From contig JBMFJH010000015.1 in the NCBI GenBank assembly GCA_049973945.1, forward strand, positions 1 through 36,529: DNA of 36,529 bases. Direction: 5' to 3'. The notes below the pieces were generated by a model. It had not been told where the DNA came from. It saw only the letters and a program-made list of their open reading frames with translations, and made no database searches. Origin of the DNA: Acd1 sp049973945. GTDB taxonomy: Archaea; Thermoproteota; Thermoprotei_A; Sulfolobales; Sulfolobaceae. The translations under genes and the position numbers were made by a program. Of the stretch, positions 23,056 to 31,375 are shown one piece after another (position 1 is the stretch's first letter; every line of letters begins with the position of its first letter).

Positions 23056-23222
23056 AGTGGAAGTTGAGGAGGTGCCCCAAGTGCGGGTTATACACTTTCC
23101 AGGACAAGTGCCCCACGTGCAGGATCCCTACAATAGTTCCGCACCCACCGAGGTTCTCTCCCGTTGATAAGTATGTGAAGTACAGAATCGAATTGAAGAA
23201 AGGCGTGAAACTAGAGTGTTGA
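23052..23222 (+). CDS. nop10: H/ACA ribonucleoprotein protein Nop10
   Basis: A 56-residue zinc-ribbon protein that bridges Cbf5 and the guide RNA in H/ACA pseudouridylation particles. The sequence begins MKWKLRRCPKCGLYTF, has the second pair CPTC, and continues with the conserved PHPPRFSPVDKY segment. The start is GTG at 23052, overlapping the aIF2-alpha stop as GTGA. The aIF2-alpha-nop10 order is a well-known archaeal arrangement. The gene is too short to be found by length-limited gene searches but is certain from its motifs. Confidence 0.95.
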   Translation: MKWKLRRCPKCGLYTFQDKCPTCRIPTIVPHPPRFSPVDKYVKYRIELKKGVKLEC

Positions 23223-23242
23223 TTTTTCAAGAGAGGAAAAAG
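23221..23242. terminator. convergent T-rich termination region (nop10 / aglB)
   Basis: GATTTTTC begins inside the nop10 stop codon on the plus strand, and CTTTTTCC (23236-23243 read on the minus strand) follows the aglB end. Such T-runs are the usual termination signals in Sulfolobales. No stem is needed or seen. Confidence 0.5.
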
Positions 23243-23250
23243 AAGAGCCT

Positions 23251-25596
23251 TCACCGGTTAGGATTCATTACAACCACTTGGGGAGTTACGACTACCCACG
23301 GCTCAACGAACTGGTAAACGACTACAACCACGTAGACCTCCGCTATGCCACCAATTGCGGGAACGACACCTAACGGGTAGAGCTCGATGAGCACGGGCTT
23401 GAAATACTGCAGGTAGATGTTAGGCAGTAGCGTGCCTTGGAGCGTAGTCACTGACTGAGTGGGTAGAGGAACTGAGAACGGGGCGACCACTGGATTGCCT
23501 GTAGCCTGCAACCCCTCTATGAACATGTCGACTATCAAGGAGTTGTAAGCCCTTGGAGTCCAGGCCGTCACAGACGCACTCGAAATCTGGTTTATCAAGG
23601 CCTGATAGTTCGAGATTACCTGCGGTGGTAGTTGAGCGGCAAAGGAGCTGTTTAGCACGTCAATGAGAGGCTGGATGGTCTGTCTGACTAATGTGACGTT
23701 TATGTAGTCGGTCTGGTTATAACCCGCGATTATTGTCATCGCGCCCATCGCCTTCGCTATATCGGCGTCACTAGTAGTGTAGCCGTAGAATATACCGGGG
23801 AAGTTAACTGGAATCCCTATGAACCACCTCGCCTGCCCTAACGAGGTAAACAACGAGCTCGAGTTAGGGATGTATAACACTGCCGTATCGTAAGCCATTA
23901 TGTAGACTGGGGCGGTGTAGTTCGGGTTCCCGTATGGATACATGTGGAAGTATCTCGTGAGGACTTCAGCCGCATAGGTCTCGTTGTTGAGGAAGATCTT
24001 CGCCATCAGCCTTATCTGTGTCCCGTTGAGCGTGTTGTTCTCGTCGATAACCGACCTGTTCGTGTTCACTTGGATCCAGTAGCCGTAGTCCCACCACGAA
24101 AGAATAAATGCGTGGCTGGGCGTGTTGTTCTTTATCCAATCCAACGCCGCTACCCACGCGAAGTTCGTCACTGCGAAAGGCAGGGCGGCGTTAGTTATGG
24201 AGGACGGCACGTTGCTTAAGGCTATTGTCCACGAAGCGTCGGCTACCATTGACACGCCCACTAGAGCTAACATGACGGCCCCAAAGACCTTGACCTTGTT
24301 CGTGCCCCTCATGTCGTTCAACATCTCCGCTATCGCTACTCCCGCCAGGGCAGCGATTATGTAGGCGGTATAGTTGAATAGGTAAGGCTGTTCCGAGGTA
24401 CCGAAAACGCTCGCTGTCCCAAGGACTACCAGCCAAAGGGAGCCTACGTTCGTCTTCCTTCTGAGCAAGTAGTAGACCCCTGGCACAGACAAAAGGATCG
24501 GTAGACCGAACGTGACTATCAACTGCTGAGCCGATTCTGGGATGTATTCAGCTACGGTTCTGAAAATAGGGACGGTGAATTGGAAGAACGGGTTGATTAT
24601 GGCGTAATACCTTCCAGGTATCGGGTTTACCCCGGCCAAGGGGGCCAAGACCAAGCCGCCCCCTACCACGAGCACTAGACTCGCGGTTATTATCAGGGCC
24701 CTGCTGTCAGCGATCTCGGCGGGAATTATCCTCTTCAGGTAAACGTCTAGGTAAAGGAAGAGTGATATTAGCAACAGAGCTAGTCCGTGAGCTATTCCTG
24801 ACATGAAGCCTATGTTATTTGGTGCCAGAGAGGTCAGGAAAGCCGTTGTGACCGACATCACCGTTACGTGCTTCGCCGTAAGCTCGTCGTTCTTGTTTAG
24901 CAAAATGAGGAGGAAAGCAGCTACGAATAAGCTCAAGTCGACGTAAGTATAGCCTCCCCACGTTATTTCGACTAAGAAGAGGAAGACTCCGGAAATCGCG
25001 CTCAAAATCCAGTTGTCCCTCTTAATGGCCTGAATCAGGAAGTATATGGTGAGCAACACAAAGGTCGCGCCCCACGAGGTCTTCGGCAACCCTCCCAGGA
25101 GGTTCTTGTATGTCAACGCGGGCGAAACCGCCACGAACGCCGCGGCTATGTAGCCGCCTATCCTGGTACCTGTGATAGTCTCTACGGCAAGGAACGCTGC
25201 AAGAACTCCCAGAGCCGCGAGCAGTACGTCGGAGAATATAGCGACAGTATACACGGCGTCAGGGCCGTAGGAAGAGTAGAACGGTAGGCTAAACAACGCG
25301 ATGAAGAACGGAAGACCTATTGTGTTCCCTAGCTCTATAGCGTAGCCCCAGGGGAACCAGGCCTTTACGTCAGGGGGAACGGCGTACCAGTTCCCGTGAG
25401 CCCCCGCTATTAAGAGGGCGTTGTAGAAAAGGTACCATGGGTCAAACTCGTTCATCGTGAGAGGCCACTGCGGGTAATTTGCCAGGTTTACCGTCCTAAG
25501 CAATATGGAGACTAAAGCGAGAGCCCCTACTACCAGGGCGTCCAAAGGGCGTTTAAGGTCTATCCTCAGCCCTGACTTTCTGGCTGTAGAAGACAT
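23251..25596 (-). CDS. aglB: oligosaccharyltransferase AglB (Stt3 family)
   Basis: Transfers the assembled glycan from its lipid carrier to Asn in N-x-S/T sequons on the outer face of the membrane. The 781-residue protein has about 13 N-terminal membrane helices, an acidic loop NEFDPWY (49-55), a SVSE/TIXE-like loop (TVAEYIPES, about 347-355) and the catalytic-domain signature WWDYG (501-505), followed by a soluble C-terminal domain. ATG at 25596 has TTTTAT 25-30 bases upstream, indicating a leaderless mRNA. It lies just downstream of tRNA-Ile on the same strand. The window also holds an Agl24-like enzyme and many sequon-rich exported proteins. Confidence 0.95.
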   Translation of the reverse strand: MSSTARKSGLRIDLKRPLDALVVGALALVSILLRTVNLANYPQWPLTMNEFDPWYLFYNALLIAGAHGNWYAVPPDVKAWFPWGYAIELGNTIGLPFFIALFSLPFYSSYGPDAVYTVAIFSDVLLAALGVLAAFLAVETITGTRIGGYIAAAFVAVSPALTYKNLLGGLPKTSWGATFVLLTIYFLIQAIKRDNWILSAISGVFLFLVEITWGGYTYVDLSLFVAAFLLILLNKNDELTAKHVTVMSVTTAFLTSLAPNNIGFMSGIAHGLALLLISLFLYLDVYLKRIIPAEIADSRALIITASLVLVVGGGLVLAPLAGVNPIPGRYYAIINPFFQFTVPIFRTVAEYIPESAQQLIVTFGLPILLSVPGVYYLLRRKTNVGSLWLVVLGTASVFGTSEQPYLFNYTAYIIAALAGVAIAEMLNDMRGTNKVKVFGAVMLALVGVSMVADASWTIALSNVPSSITNAALPFAVTNFAWVAALDWIKNNTPSHAFILSWWDYGYWIQVNTNRSVIDENNTLNGTQIRLMAKIFLNNETYAAEVLTRYFHMYPYGNPNYTAPVYIMAYDTAVLYIPNSSSLFTSLGQARWFIGIPVNFPGIFYGYTTSDADIAKAMGAMTIIAGYNQTDYINVTLVRQTIQPLIDVLNSSFAAQLPPQVISNYQALINQISSASVTAWTPRAYNSLIVDMFIEGLQATGNPVVAPFSVPLPTQSVTTLQGTLLPNIYLQYFKPVLIELYPLGVVPAIGGIAEVYVVVVVYQFVEPWVVVTPQVVVMNPNR

Positions 25597-25637
25597 ACGT
25601 TTGGCATAGCTCCATATTGGATAAAAGGTTAATCAGA

Positions 25638-25724
25638 TGGGCCCGGGGGGATTTGAACCCCCGACCTCCCGGTGTCTGCCCGGCGTTATCAGCCGGGCGC
25701 TCCACCAAGCTAAGCTACGGGCCC
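25638..25724 (-). tRNA. tRNA-Ile(GAU) with 13-base intron
   Basis: An 87-base gene: exon 1 25724-25687, intron 25686-25674, exon 2 25673-25638. The mature form has 74 bases, acceptor GGGCCCG/CGGGCCC, D-stem GCTT/GAGC, anticodon stem CCCGG/CCGGG with loop CTGATAA (anticodon GAT) and T-stem GGGGG/CCCCC. The intron carries its own CCGGG, a second possible partner for the 5' anticodon stem. The exact cut could shift by a base. CTTTAATT (about 25748-25755, minus strand) is a likely TATA element. Confidence 0.83.
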
Positions 25725-25800
25725 ATTTTTCCGATTTGATCGGGACAATTAAAGCCTTCGGTACAAAAGGTCTCGAGTAAACCTTCGAACTGTGTTGATG

Positions 25801-25858
25801 TCAATCAGGAACGAGAAATCGTCATCACACCTCAGGCCGCCCATCGAGCATCATCGTG
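25801..25858 (-). ncRNA. C/D-box 2'-O-methylation guide sRNA downstream of tRNA-Ala(CGC)
   Basis: Read on the minus strand: C box ATGATGC (25854-25848, one mismatch to RTGATGA), 12-base guide TCGATGGGCGGC (25847-25836), D' box CTGA (25835-25832), three-base spacer, perfect C' box GTGATGA (25828-25822), 13-base guide CGATTTCTCGTTC (25821-25809), D box CTGA (25808-25805). Box order and the 12/13-base guide lengths are those of archaeal sRNAs bound by L7Ae, Nop5 and fibrillarin. By the five-base rule the D guide would direct methylation of the G in GAACG-AGAAAUCG (fifth base) and the D' guide the fifth base (C) of GCCGC-CCAUCGAG. It begins within a few bases of the tRNA-Ala 3' end, without room for its own promoter, so it is probably processed from a tRNA-sRNA transcript. 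Confidence 0.8.
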
Positions 25859-25933
<75 letters not shown>

Positions 25934-26023
25934 AAGCTCTTCATTTAACCCAAAAATTTATGTCTGACGCGGAGCCAACGACCTAAATTTCAACCTCCCC
26001 TCTCCCATACTTAAACCCAGCAT

Positions 26024-26221
26024 ATGGGCGTGATTGAGCTTAACGTTATCGTTAAGGTGCTCAGAGCTATCGCGGAAAACGCCCCTGATGACTGTTCTGA
26101 CGTCCTGGATCAAATAGCGGAGAAGTTCGTAAGGGACGTTAAGGACTTAGGCTTAGAGAAGGCGATACTAAAATGGTACGGGATAGAGGATGAGCAAGAG
26201 GTGATCATTGAGAGCCCTTGA
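26024..26221 (+). CDS. hypothetical protein, 65 aa
   Basis: A small acidic, mostly helical protein without cysteines, signal peptide or membrane segment. I recognise no family. It starts at ATG 26024 with a possible TATA element (CTAAATTTC, 25983-25991) about 37 bases upstream. Its last 17 bases overlap the end of the convergent nucleotidyltransferase gene. Codon use is like that of nearby genes. It may be real but could be a chance frame. Confidence 0.5.
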   Translation: MGVIELNVIVKVLRAIAENAPDDCSDVLDQIAEKFVRDVKDLGLEKAILKWYGIEDEQEVIIESP

Positions 26222-26903
26222 AGATCTCCCTCACCTCCGCGCTCGCCTCCTCTAGATCTTTCATAGTATCTATTGACCTCCAGTAGGCCTCAGGGAAAGT
26301 CACTCCGCCAAGTACTCCTCTCTCTGCCAATGTCGGGAAAGTAGTCCTCTCCAAATCGCCCTTGTCCGGAAGGTATTCGAAGATCTTCGGGGAGAACTTG
26401 TATACTCCGGCGTTTATCCAGTACTCCTTCAAAACGGGCTTCTCCATGAAGGCCTTGACCTTACCGTCCGCGACCTGTATTATGCCGTAAGGACTCCTGA
26501 GGGGGACTAACGCTATAGCAGCTACCTCGCCGTCCTTCAGCTTCAGCCTGCTCACGTCCAAGTCGGTTATGATGTCCCCGTTCAGTACTAGAAATTCCTC
26601 GTGGAGGAAGTCCTTAAGTCTCTTAATCGCTCCCCCAGTACCCAATGGCTCGTTCTCGGTTAAGAACATGTAAGAGATCCCTAGCCTCTCGGCGTTTTTC
26701 GTGACCCACTCTATAAGGACTTCGCGCTTGTAGCCTGTGAGGAAGATGAAAGATCTCACGTTGTACTTCTTGAGCCAGACGATCTGCCACTCGATGATCG
26801 GCTTGCCGTTGACTTCTACCATGGGTTTTGGTCTCTCGTCAGTTAAAGGTCTCAGCCTCTTCCCATAGCCTCCTGCGAGTATGACCGCTTTAGTTCCATA
26901 CAC
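26205..26903 (-). CDS. sugar-phosphate nucleotidyltransferase (NDP-sugar pyrophosphorylase)
   Basis: Makes an activated sugar from a sugar 1-phosphate and NTP. The N-terminal signature AVILAGGYGKRLRPLTDERPK with the catalytic Arg and Lys is complete, and so are LVLNGDIITDLD (metal site), FMEKP and the NAGVYKF motif of the GDP-mannose/glucose-1-phosphate class. There is no C-terminal left-handed beta-helix, so it is the short form (232 residues). I place the start at GTG 26903 (MYGTKAVILAGG) because TTATAAATTTAG (26927-26938) gives a TATA box at leaderless distance; an upstream ATG at 26978 would lie before the promoter. Which sugar is unknown; supply of N-glycan donors is a reasonable guess. 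Confidence 0.85.
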   Translation of the reverse strand: MYGTKAVILAGGYGKRLRPLTDERPKPMVEVNGKPIIEWQIVWLKKYNVRSFIFLTGYKREVLIEWVTKNAERLGISYMFLTENEPLGTGGAIKRLKDFLHEEFLVLNGDIITDLDVSRLKLKDGEVAAIALVPLRSPYGIIQVADGKVKAFMEKPVLKEYWINAGVYKFSPKIFEYLPDKGDLERTTFPTLAERGVLGGVTFPEAYWRSIDTMKDLEEASAEVREIFKGSQ

Positions 26904-27028
26904 GCTTGACTTCGGGTGAAAAATCGTTATAAATTTAGTCGTTCCATCTACCTCTCTAGAACTGTAACTAGGGAGCAACGTTGATACTGAGGAAAAAACG
27001 ATTTAAAGATCGAGCTGACAATGAAATT

Positions 27029-27104
<76 letters not shown>

Positions 27105-27139
27105 TGCGTTATCTCACTTTTCGTTGTCGATGAACGTCT

Positions 27140-29266
27140 TCAGCTCCTCGTCGCTGCAACGTAGCCGACTAGGATTCCTAGGATTATCAAGATGCCGAGG
27201 AACAGCGAAATTCCGGTCGTAGGCAACTGGAACTTAGAGGCGGCTAGGGACGAGCCCTGATACACCTTTATAGTCTCAGTGTAACTCACCTGCGAAACAC
27301 TGACGTTGACTTTGGTCATCGCCGAACCGGCTGGGTTAGACGCTACAACTACGTAACTCCCCGTCCCGCTCAGTATGGGGTTCGCGACTAGAACTCGACC
27401 GCTATTGCTGGAGTTCATCAGCGCGTTGTCGTAATAAACCGAGTAGTTGATGGCGTACTGACTCTGCACGTCGAATACCAGGCCTTTGGGCGTGATCGTT
27501 ACGTTGACCTTGGGCTGGCCAGGAGGCAAGTAGTACACGACTTTTAAGCTCTGAACCGAGACCCCTGCGGGGTTCTTGGCTATGACGGTTAAATTGTAGA
27601 TACCGAACGGGCCGTAAAATGTGAAAGTAGAATTCTGTCCCAGGTACCTTTCGGCGATCAGCTTACCCCCCTCGTACAGGTAAGCAGTGAAGTTGGCGGG
27701 ATAAGTACTGTTCCACGTGACGGTGAAGTGCGTGGGCGTCTTATAGACCGTGAAGTTCAGCTGGGGAATCGCCATAACGTAGAAGTACTGCGTGGCTGGG
27801 GTGCTGTTCCCGGCCTGATTATACGCTATCACTTCTACCATATATTGGACTCCCGGTTGTAGGCCTGTGAACGTGTAGGAAGTATAACTCGAAGGGAGGT
27901 TGAGCGATTCGATAACGCCCTTCGGGGACACCAAAATCACGTAGTAGCCCTGAACGGAACCGTTGAATCCGTTGATCGTCCACGAAACCGTTGCGTTCCT
28001 GTTGCCAATCGTAACCTTGACGATCGGCTGTGCAGGGGTAGCCTGCGGGGTCACTTCGACTGGAGCGGACATGGGGCTGAAGCCGTATTGGTTGAACGCC
28101 TGTAACCTGACCGTGTAAGTCACCCCGTTAATCAATCCATTTACAGTCGCAGAAGTCACGTTGCCCACGGTGTAAGTGGTCACGAGAGTGCTCCTCTGGT
28201 AAACGTAAATTATGTACCCTGTCGCGTTAACGTTGGTCCAGGAAATCTCGAAGCCTCCCGGCGCGGGCCTCACCGAGAGGATCTGAGGTATTAGAGGCGG
28301 GAAGTGGAACGTGAAGAACTGCATCTTGTTAGTCGGGAGGTTGTAGGTAGAGAGTCCGCCCAACACAATCAAGGTATTGTTGACCTGAACGTACGCCGCT
28401 TCCCTAGTCGGATACTGCTCCTGCTGTGACGTCAAGGCCCACTCGCTTCCGTTGAACACCAGGATAGCTCCTTGTCGCTGAGATTCTTGGCTTATGACTA
28501 GTCCACCAATAATTATGTACAGCCCGTTCACGTAAGCCATAGAGCCGTAGGCTACCGATGCCGGGAGGTCGGGTAAACGCTTCCAAGTGTTGCTGGCAGG
28601 GAAGTAGAGGTACGCGTCCCTCCCGTGAATGCTGTAACCGTGATAACCACCCGCTATGAGTACTGCGGTTCCGTTGAAGTAGTAATCGGGTCCCGCGAAA
28701 GATACCGGAGTGGTTCCGATGATAGACCACTGTCCCGTGTTGGGGTCGAACACCTGGATCTTGTTCGAAGGCGGGAAGTAGAAGGCCTGTCCAGTGCCGT
28801 TGAACCCTCCTAAGACGTAGATCTTGCCCCCGTAAGCGAACGCCACTCCAGCGAACACGGGAACAGGCATTGAGTTCGAGACGACTGTCCAACCGTTACC
28901 GGTTAGCTTAAGGACATACGGGGAAATTGTCGTAGAGTTCCGGCCTCCGATGACGTAAATCGTCCCGTTGAAAGTGACGACCATCGGATAGGCCAGGGCG
29001 AACGGTAAGGGGGGCCCAGCCGACCATACGCCGCTCTTGTATACGTACACCGTGTTCAAGAGCTTGCCGTTTTCGCTCATGCCTCCGATTAGATAGATGG
29101 ACCCATTCAGGTAAGCGGCACCTGCGGCATAGATCGGTTGAGGCAACTGCGATACGCCGCTCAGACTGACGTAAACCGAATAGGACTGTACGATCACACT
29201 ACCTGACATCAGAGACGTCCCGAGGATCAGCAAGCTCAGTATTATTGCACGACGACTAACCCTCAT
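27140..29266 (-). CDS. kelch-repeat / fibronectin type III surface protein
   Basis: A large exported protein (708 residues from ATG 29266; TTG at 29275 also possible). After a signal peptide (about 1-28, RRAIILSLLILGTSLMSG) come at least five kelch-type blades, seen as repeating IYLIGG / IYVIGG / IYVLGG / LIVLGG strands, covering about residues 40-330. Fn3-like domains follow (PAPGGFEISWTN... and NATVSWTINGF...), then a C-terminal anchor (PTTGISLFLGILIILGILVGYV). Many N-x-S/T sequons are present. It begins a few bases after the stop of an ABC permease gene, forming an operon. The function may be sugar binding, adhesion or cell-surface galactose-oxidase-like structure; no catalytic residues can be named. 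Confidence 0.8.
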   Translation of the reverse strand: MRVSRRAIILSLLILGTSLMSGSVIVQSYSVYVSLSGVSQLPQPIYAAGAAYLNGSIYLIGGMSENGKLLNTVYVYKSGVWSAGPPLPFALAYPMVVTFNGTIYVIGGRNSTTISPYVLKLTGNGWTVVSNSMPVPVFAGVAFAYGGKIYVLGGFNGTGQAFYFPPSNKIQVFDPNTGQWSIIGTTPVSFAGPDYYFNGTAVLIAGGYHGYSIHGRDAYLYFPASNTWKRLPDLPASVAYGSMAYVNGLYIIIGGLVISQESQRQGAILVFNGSEWALTSQQEQYPTREAAYVQVNNTLIVLGGLSTYNLPTNKMQFFTFHFPPLIPQILSVRPAPGGFEISWTNVNATGYIIYVYQRSTLVTTYTVGNVTSATVNGLINGVTYTVRLQAFNQYGFSPMSAPVEVTPQATPAQPIVKVTIGNRNATVSWTINGFNGSVQGYYVILVSPKGVIESLNLPSSYTSYTFTGLQPGVQYMVEVIAYNQAGNSTPATQYFYVMAIPQLNFTVYKTPTHFTVTWNSTYPANFTAYLYEGGKLIAERYLGQNSTFTFYGPFGIYNLTVIAKNPAGVSVQSLKVVYYLPPGQPKVNVTITPKGLVFDVQSQYAINYSVYYDNALMNSSNSGRVLVANPILSGTGSYVVVASNPAGSAMTKVNVSVSQVSYTETIKVYQGSSLAASKFQLPTTGISLFLGILIILGILVGYVAATRS

Positions 29267-29277
29267 TAGTACCAAAG

Positions 29278-30042
29278 CTATTGCTTTGACCCACTTAAAA
29301 GGCTCACAGCCCTGATGATGACCGAAATAACTAAACCAATGATGACTAACACAGCAGCGGCTACCACAGCCGCTTGCAACCCCTCGTACAAGAAAATGTC
29401 ATATATCTCCACAGAGCCATACTTAGCCCCGTTGAAGGGTGGGTTGAGAACGTAATAGGACACGATCGCTACGGAACCGAACTCGCTTATCGCCCTTGAC
29501 ATCGCGGTCAGCGAGGAGTTAATGATGGACATCCTGGCCTCGGGCAACGCAACGAAGAACATCTGCCTCCACAAGCCTACTCCCAGAGTTGAGAAGACCT
29601 CGAAGGTCTCGGCCGGAATGGTGGAGAAGGCTTCCCTCATAGAACGCACGTAAATGGGCGCGCTGACCGTAATCAAGGCGAGCGTGAGGCCGAACACGTT
29701 ATCGAAGACCGTAAGGCCGAACTGATTGAGGAGAGAACCCAGGGGTGTGTACTCGGAGAACAACAGGAGGATGCCGATTCCGACAACGGGGTGAGGCACC
29801 GAGGCTGGTAGGTCGATGAGCGACTCCAAGATCGCGTTTCTCCTCCTCGCGAGGTAGAAGGACAGTGGCGTAAATATCAGGACTATCGCGGCCACAGCGA
29901 TGCCTGAGGCTACCAAGGTTAAGATTACAGGGCTTATCATGAGCGCGAACACGTCGCGTCTGAACCATTCAGCCCCGTAAAGCAATATGACTAGTATCGG
30001 CAACGACAACCACAGGGCGGCTACGTAGGAGTAAAACCTCAT
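29278..30042 (-). CDS. ABC transporter permease, molybdate/tungstate ModB-WtpB type
   Basis: A 254-residue permease with six hydrophobic helices and the EAA loop (ETFEVFSTLGVGLWRQMFFVALPEAR), followed by the ModB/WtpB-like SRAISEFGSVAIVS segment. Such permeases pair with an ATPase and a substrate-binding protein; neither is encoded nearby. Instead the gene is followed after a few bases by the kelch/Fn3 protein. ATG at 30042 has TAATATTC (about 30064-30071, minus strand) near the leaderless distance. It could import oxyanions with partners from elsewhere, or serve a different substrate. Confidence 0.75.
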   Translation of the reverse strand: MRFYSYVAALWLSLPILVILLYGAEWFRRDVFALMISPVILTLVASGIAVAAIVLIFTPLSFYLARRRNAILESLIDLPASVPHPVVGIGILLLFSEYTPLGSLLNQFGLTVFDNVFGLTLALITVSAPIYVRSMREAFSTIPAETFEVFSTLGVGLWRQMFFVALPEARMSIINSSLTAMSRAISEFGSVAIVSYYVLNPPFNGAKYGSVEIYDIFLYEGLQAAVVAAAVLVIIGLVISVIIRAVSLLSGSKQ

Positions 30043-30061
30043 GATCCAAAGTATTTCTGGG

Positions 30062-30820
30062 TCAGAATATTACCTTTTTGCCATATATAGCCCTCTGGAC
30101 GGAGTAGGTCAGGCTCTGGAACGCCATGCCTAGCTTTAGGAAATAGGGCTCCACCACTAGTCTAGACGGCACGTAAATCTCCCTCTTGCCTGTCCTAATG
30201 GCCTTCCATATAGCCTTGGCTACTCTCTCCGGCTCGACGGCGAGCGAGTTGAACTTCGGCTCGGTTCCCTTGAACGAAGGGTGGGACGTGAAGCTCGTCC
30301 TTACTGGCCCGGGGTATACCCCAGAGACTCTAACGCCGGTCCCCTTCAGGGAGGCCCATAGGCCGTTAGTAAAGTGGGCCACTGCCGCCTTCATGGAAGA
30401 GTAGACCAGCAGTGTCGGCATCGAGACGTAAGCGGCCTGCGAGGCCACGTTGACTATCGAGCCGCGGCCCTGCTTTATCATTACTGGAAGGGCGAACTTC
30501 GTGAAGTAGAGGACGCCAAGGAACAGGGTCTTCACCTCGTATTCTTCCTCCTCCAATGGCGTTTCCCAGATGTAGCCGTAAACTCCGAACCCTGCGTTGT
30601 TGACCACAACGTCTAGCCTGCCATATTTCGAGACGACGTAATCGATCACTCTCCTAACGTCCTCTTTGGAAGAAACGTCGGCCTTGAGTTCTACATCAGC
30701 CTCCCCCTCGCCCGATCTTGAGACGCCGACAGTCGCATAGCCTTTCTCTTTCAGTAACCTGACCGTGGCCAGCCCTATCCCTTTCGAACTCCCCGTGACT
30801 ATCGCTACCGGACGTGTCAT
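30062..30820 (-). CDS. short-chain dehydrogenase/reductase (SDR)
   Basis: A 252-residue classical SDR: cofactor motif TGSSKGIG (9-16), NNAG, the catalytic Ser in IVNVASQAA and the YSSMK motif (Tyr and Lys of YxxxK), then VYPGPVRT. The C-terminal extension with basic and hydrophobic residues (EPYFLKLGMAFQSLTYSV) may touch the membrane, as in SDRs acting on lipids or quinones. The Arg/Ser after the first strand (VSRSGEG) suggests NADP(H). Substrate unknown. ATG at 30820; an A/T-rich GAAATTAGG lies upstream. Confidence 0.85.
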   Translation of the reverse strand: MTRPVAIVTGSSKGIGLATVRLLKEKGYATVGVSRSGEGEADVELKADVSSKEDVRRVIDYVVSKYGRLDVVVNNAGFGVYGYIWETPLEEEEYEVKTLFLGVLYFTKFALPVMIKQGRGSIVNVASQAAYVSMPTLLVYSSMKAAVAHFTNGLWASLKGTGVRVSGVYPGPVRTSFTSHPSFKGTEPKFNSLAVEPERVAKAIWKAIRTGKREIYVPSRLVVEPYFLKLGMAFQSLTYSVQRAIYGKKVIF

Positions 30821-30880
30821 GTGGATCCTGAGAAAAACCCGTTCCTAATTTCGTTTTTCAGGAGACGGAAACCATGGCGC

Positions 30881-31243
30881 TCAGTAGTTCTCTACCACAT
30901 ATACCGTCGCCGTGGAGTTCAACCCCTTGACGACGAGGGTGAAGTTCTGGGACAAGTACATCACATTGGAGACTCTCATACCTTTACCCAGGTCGATTGT
31001 TTTGGTCCCGTTGATTACCTGAACCTCGACGGGGTTGTGGGACACAACGGTCAGATTGACCGTGCCAGGAGCAGGGAGCGAAATCTGTTTGTAAACGGTT
31101 GCTGGAGCTGACGAGGTCAGTTGTATGGTTTCGTTGTACACTTTAGCGAAGACGGTCTTCCCGCCCAGCAAGCCGAACAGCCCAGTCCAGTAAGCGGCTA
31201 CCCCCAGGATAGCTATCAGGATTAGGACTAGGATTCCCTTCAC
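30881..31243 (-). CDS. small membrane-anchored exported protein
   Basis: A 120-residue protein with one N-terminal hydrophobic helix (GILVLILIAILGVAAYW) acting as signal/anchor, then a beta-rich extracellular domain of about 90 residues with four or five N-x-S/T sequons. I recognise no family; it might be an immunoglobulin-like or pilin-unrelated surface domain. The start is GTG at 31243, with CCTTTTAAAG (31269-31278, minus strand) about 30 bases upstream. It lies alone between the SDR and a divergent membrane protein. Confidence 0.6.
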   Translation of the reverse strand: MKGILVLILIAILGVAAYWTGLFGLLGGKTVFAKVYNETIQLTSSAPATVYKQISLPAPGTVNLTVVSHNPVEVQVINGTKTIDLGKGMRVSNVMYLSQNFTLVVKGLNSTATVYVVENY

Positions 31244-31375
31244 GTTGGTAATACTCCGTCGACTCAGGCTTTAAAAGGGAAGTAGCCCTTCCCCTGGCCT
31301 TAATCACATCGAAGGACATGTCGTCGTCGTTGAACTAACGCCAAATAGGCGGGGGTTACGAGTTAAGCCCTGATA

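Noticed and set aside
26904..26978. Longer start (ATG 26978) for the nucleotidyltransferase
   Set aside because: The added 25 residues precede the conserved AVILAGG start, and the TATA box (26927-26938) lies inside that extension.
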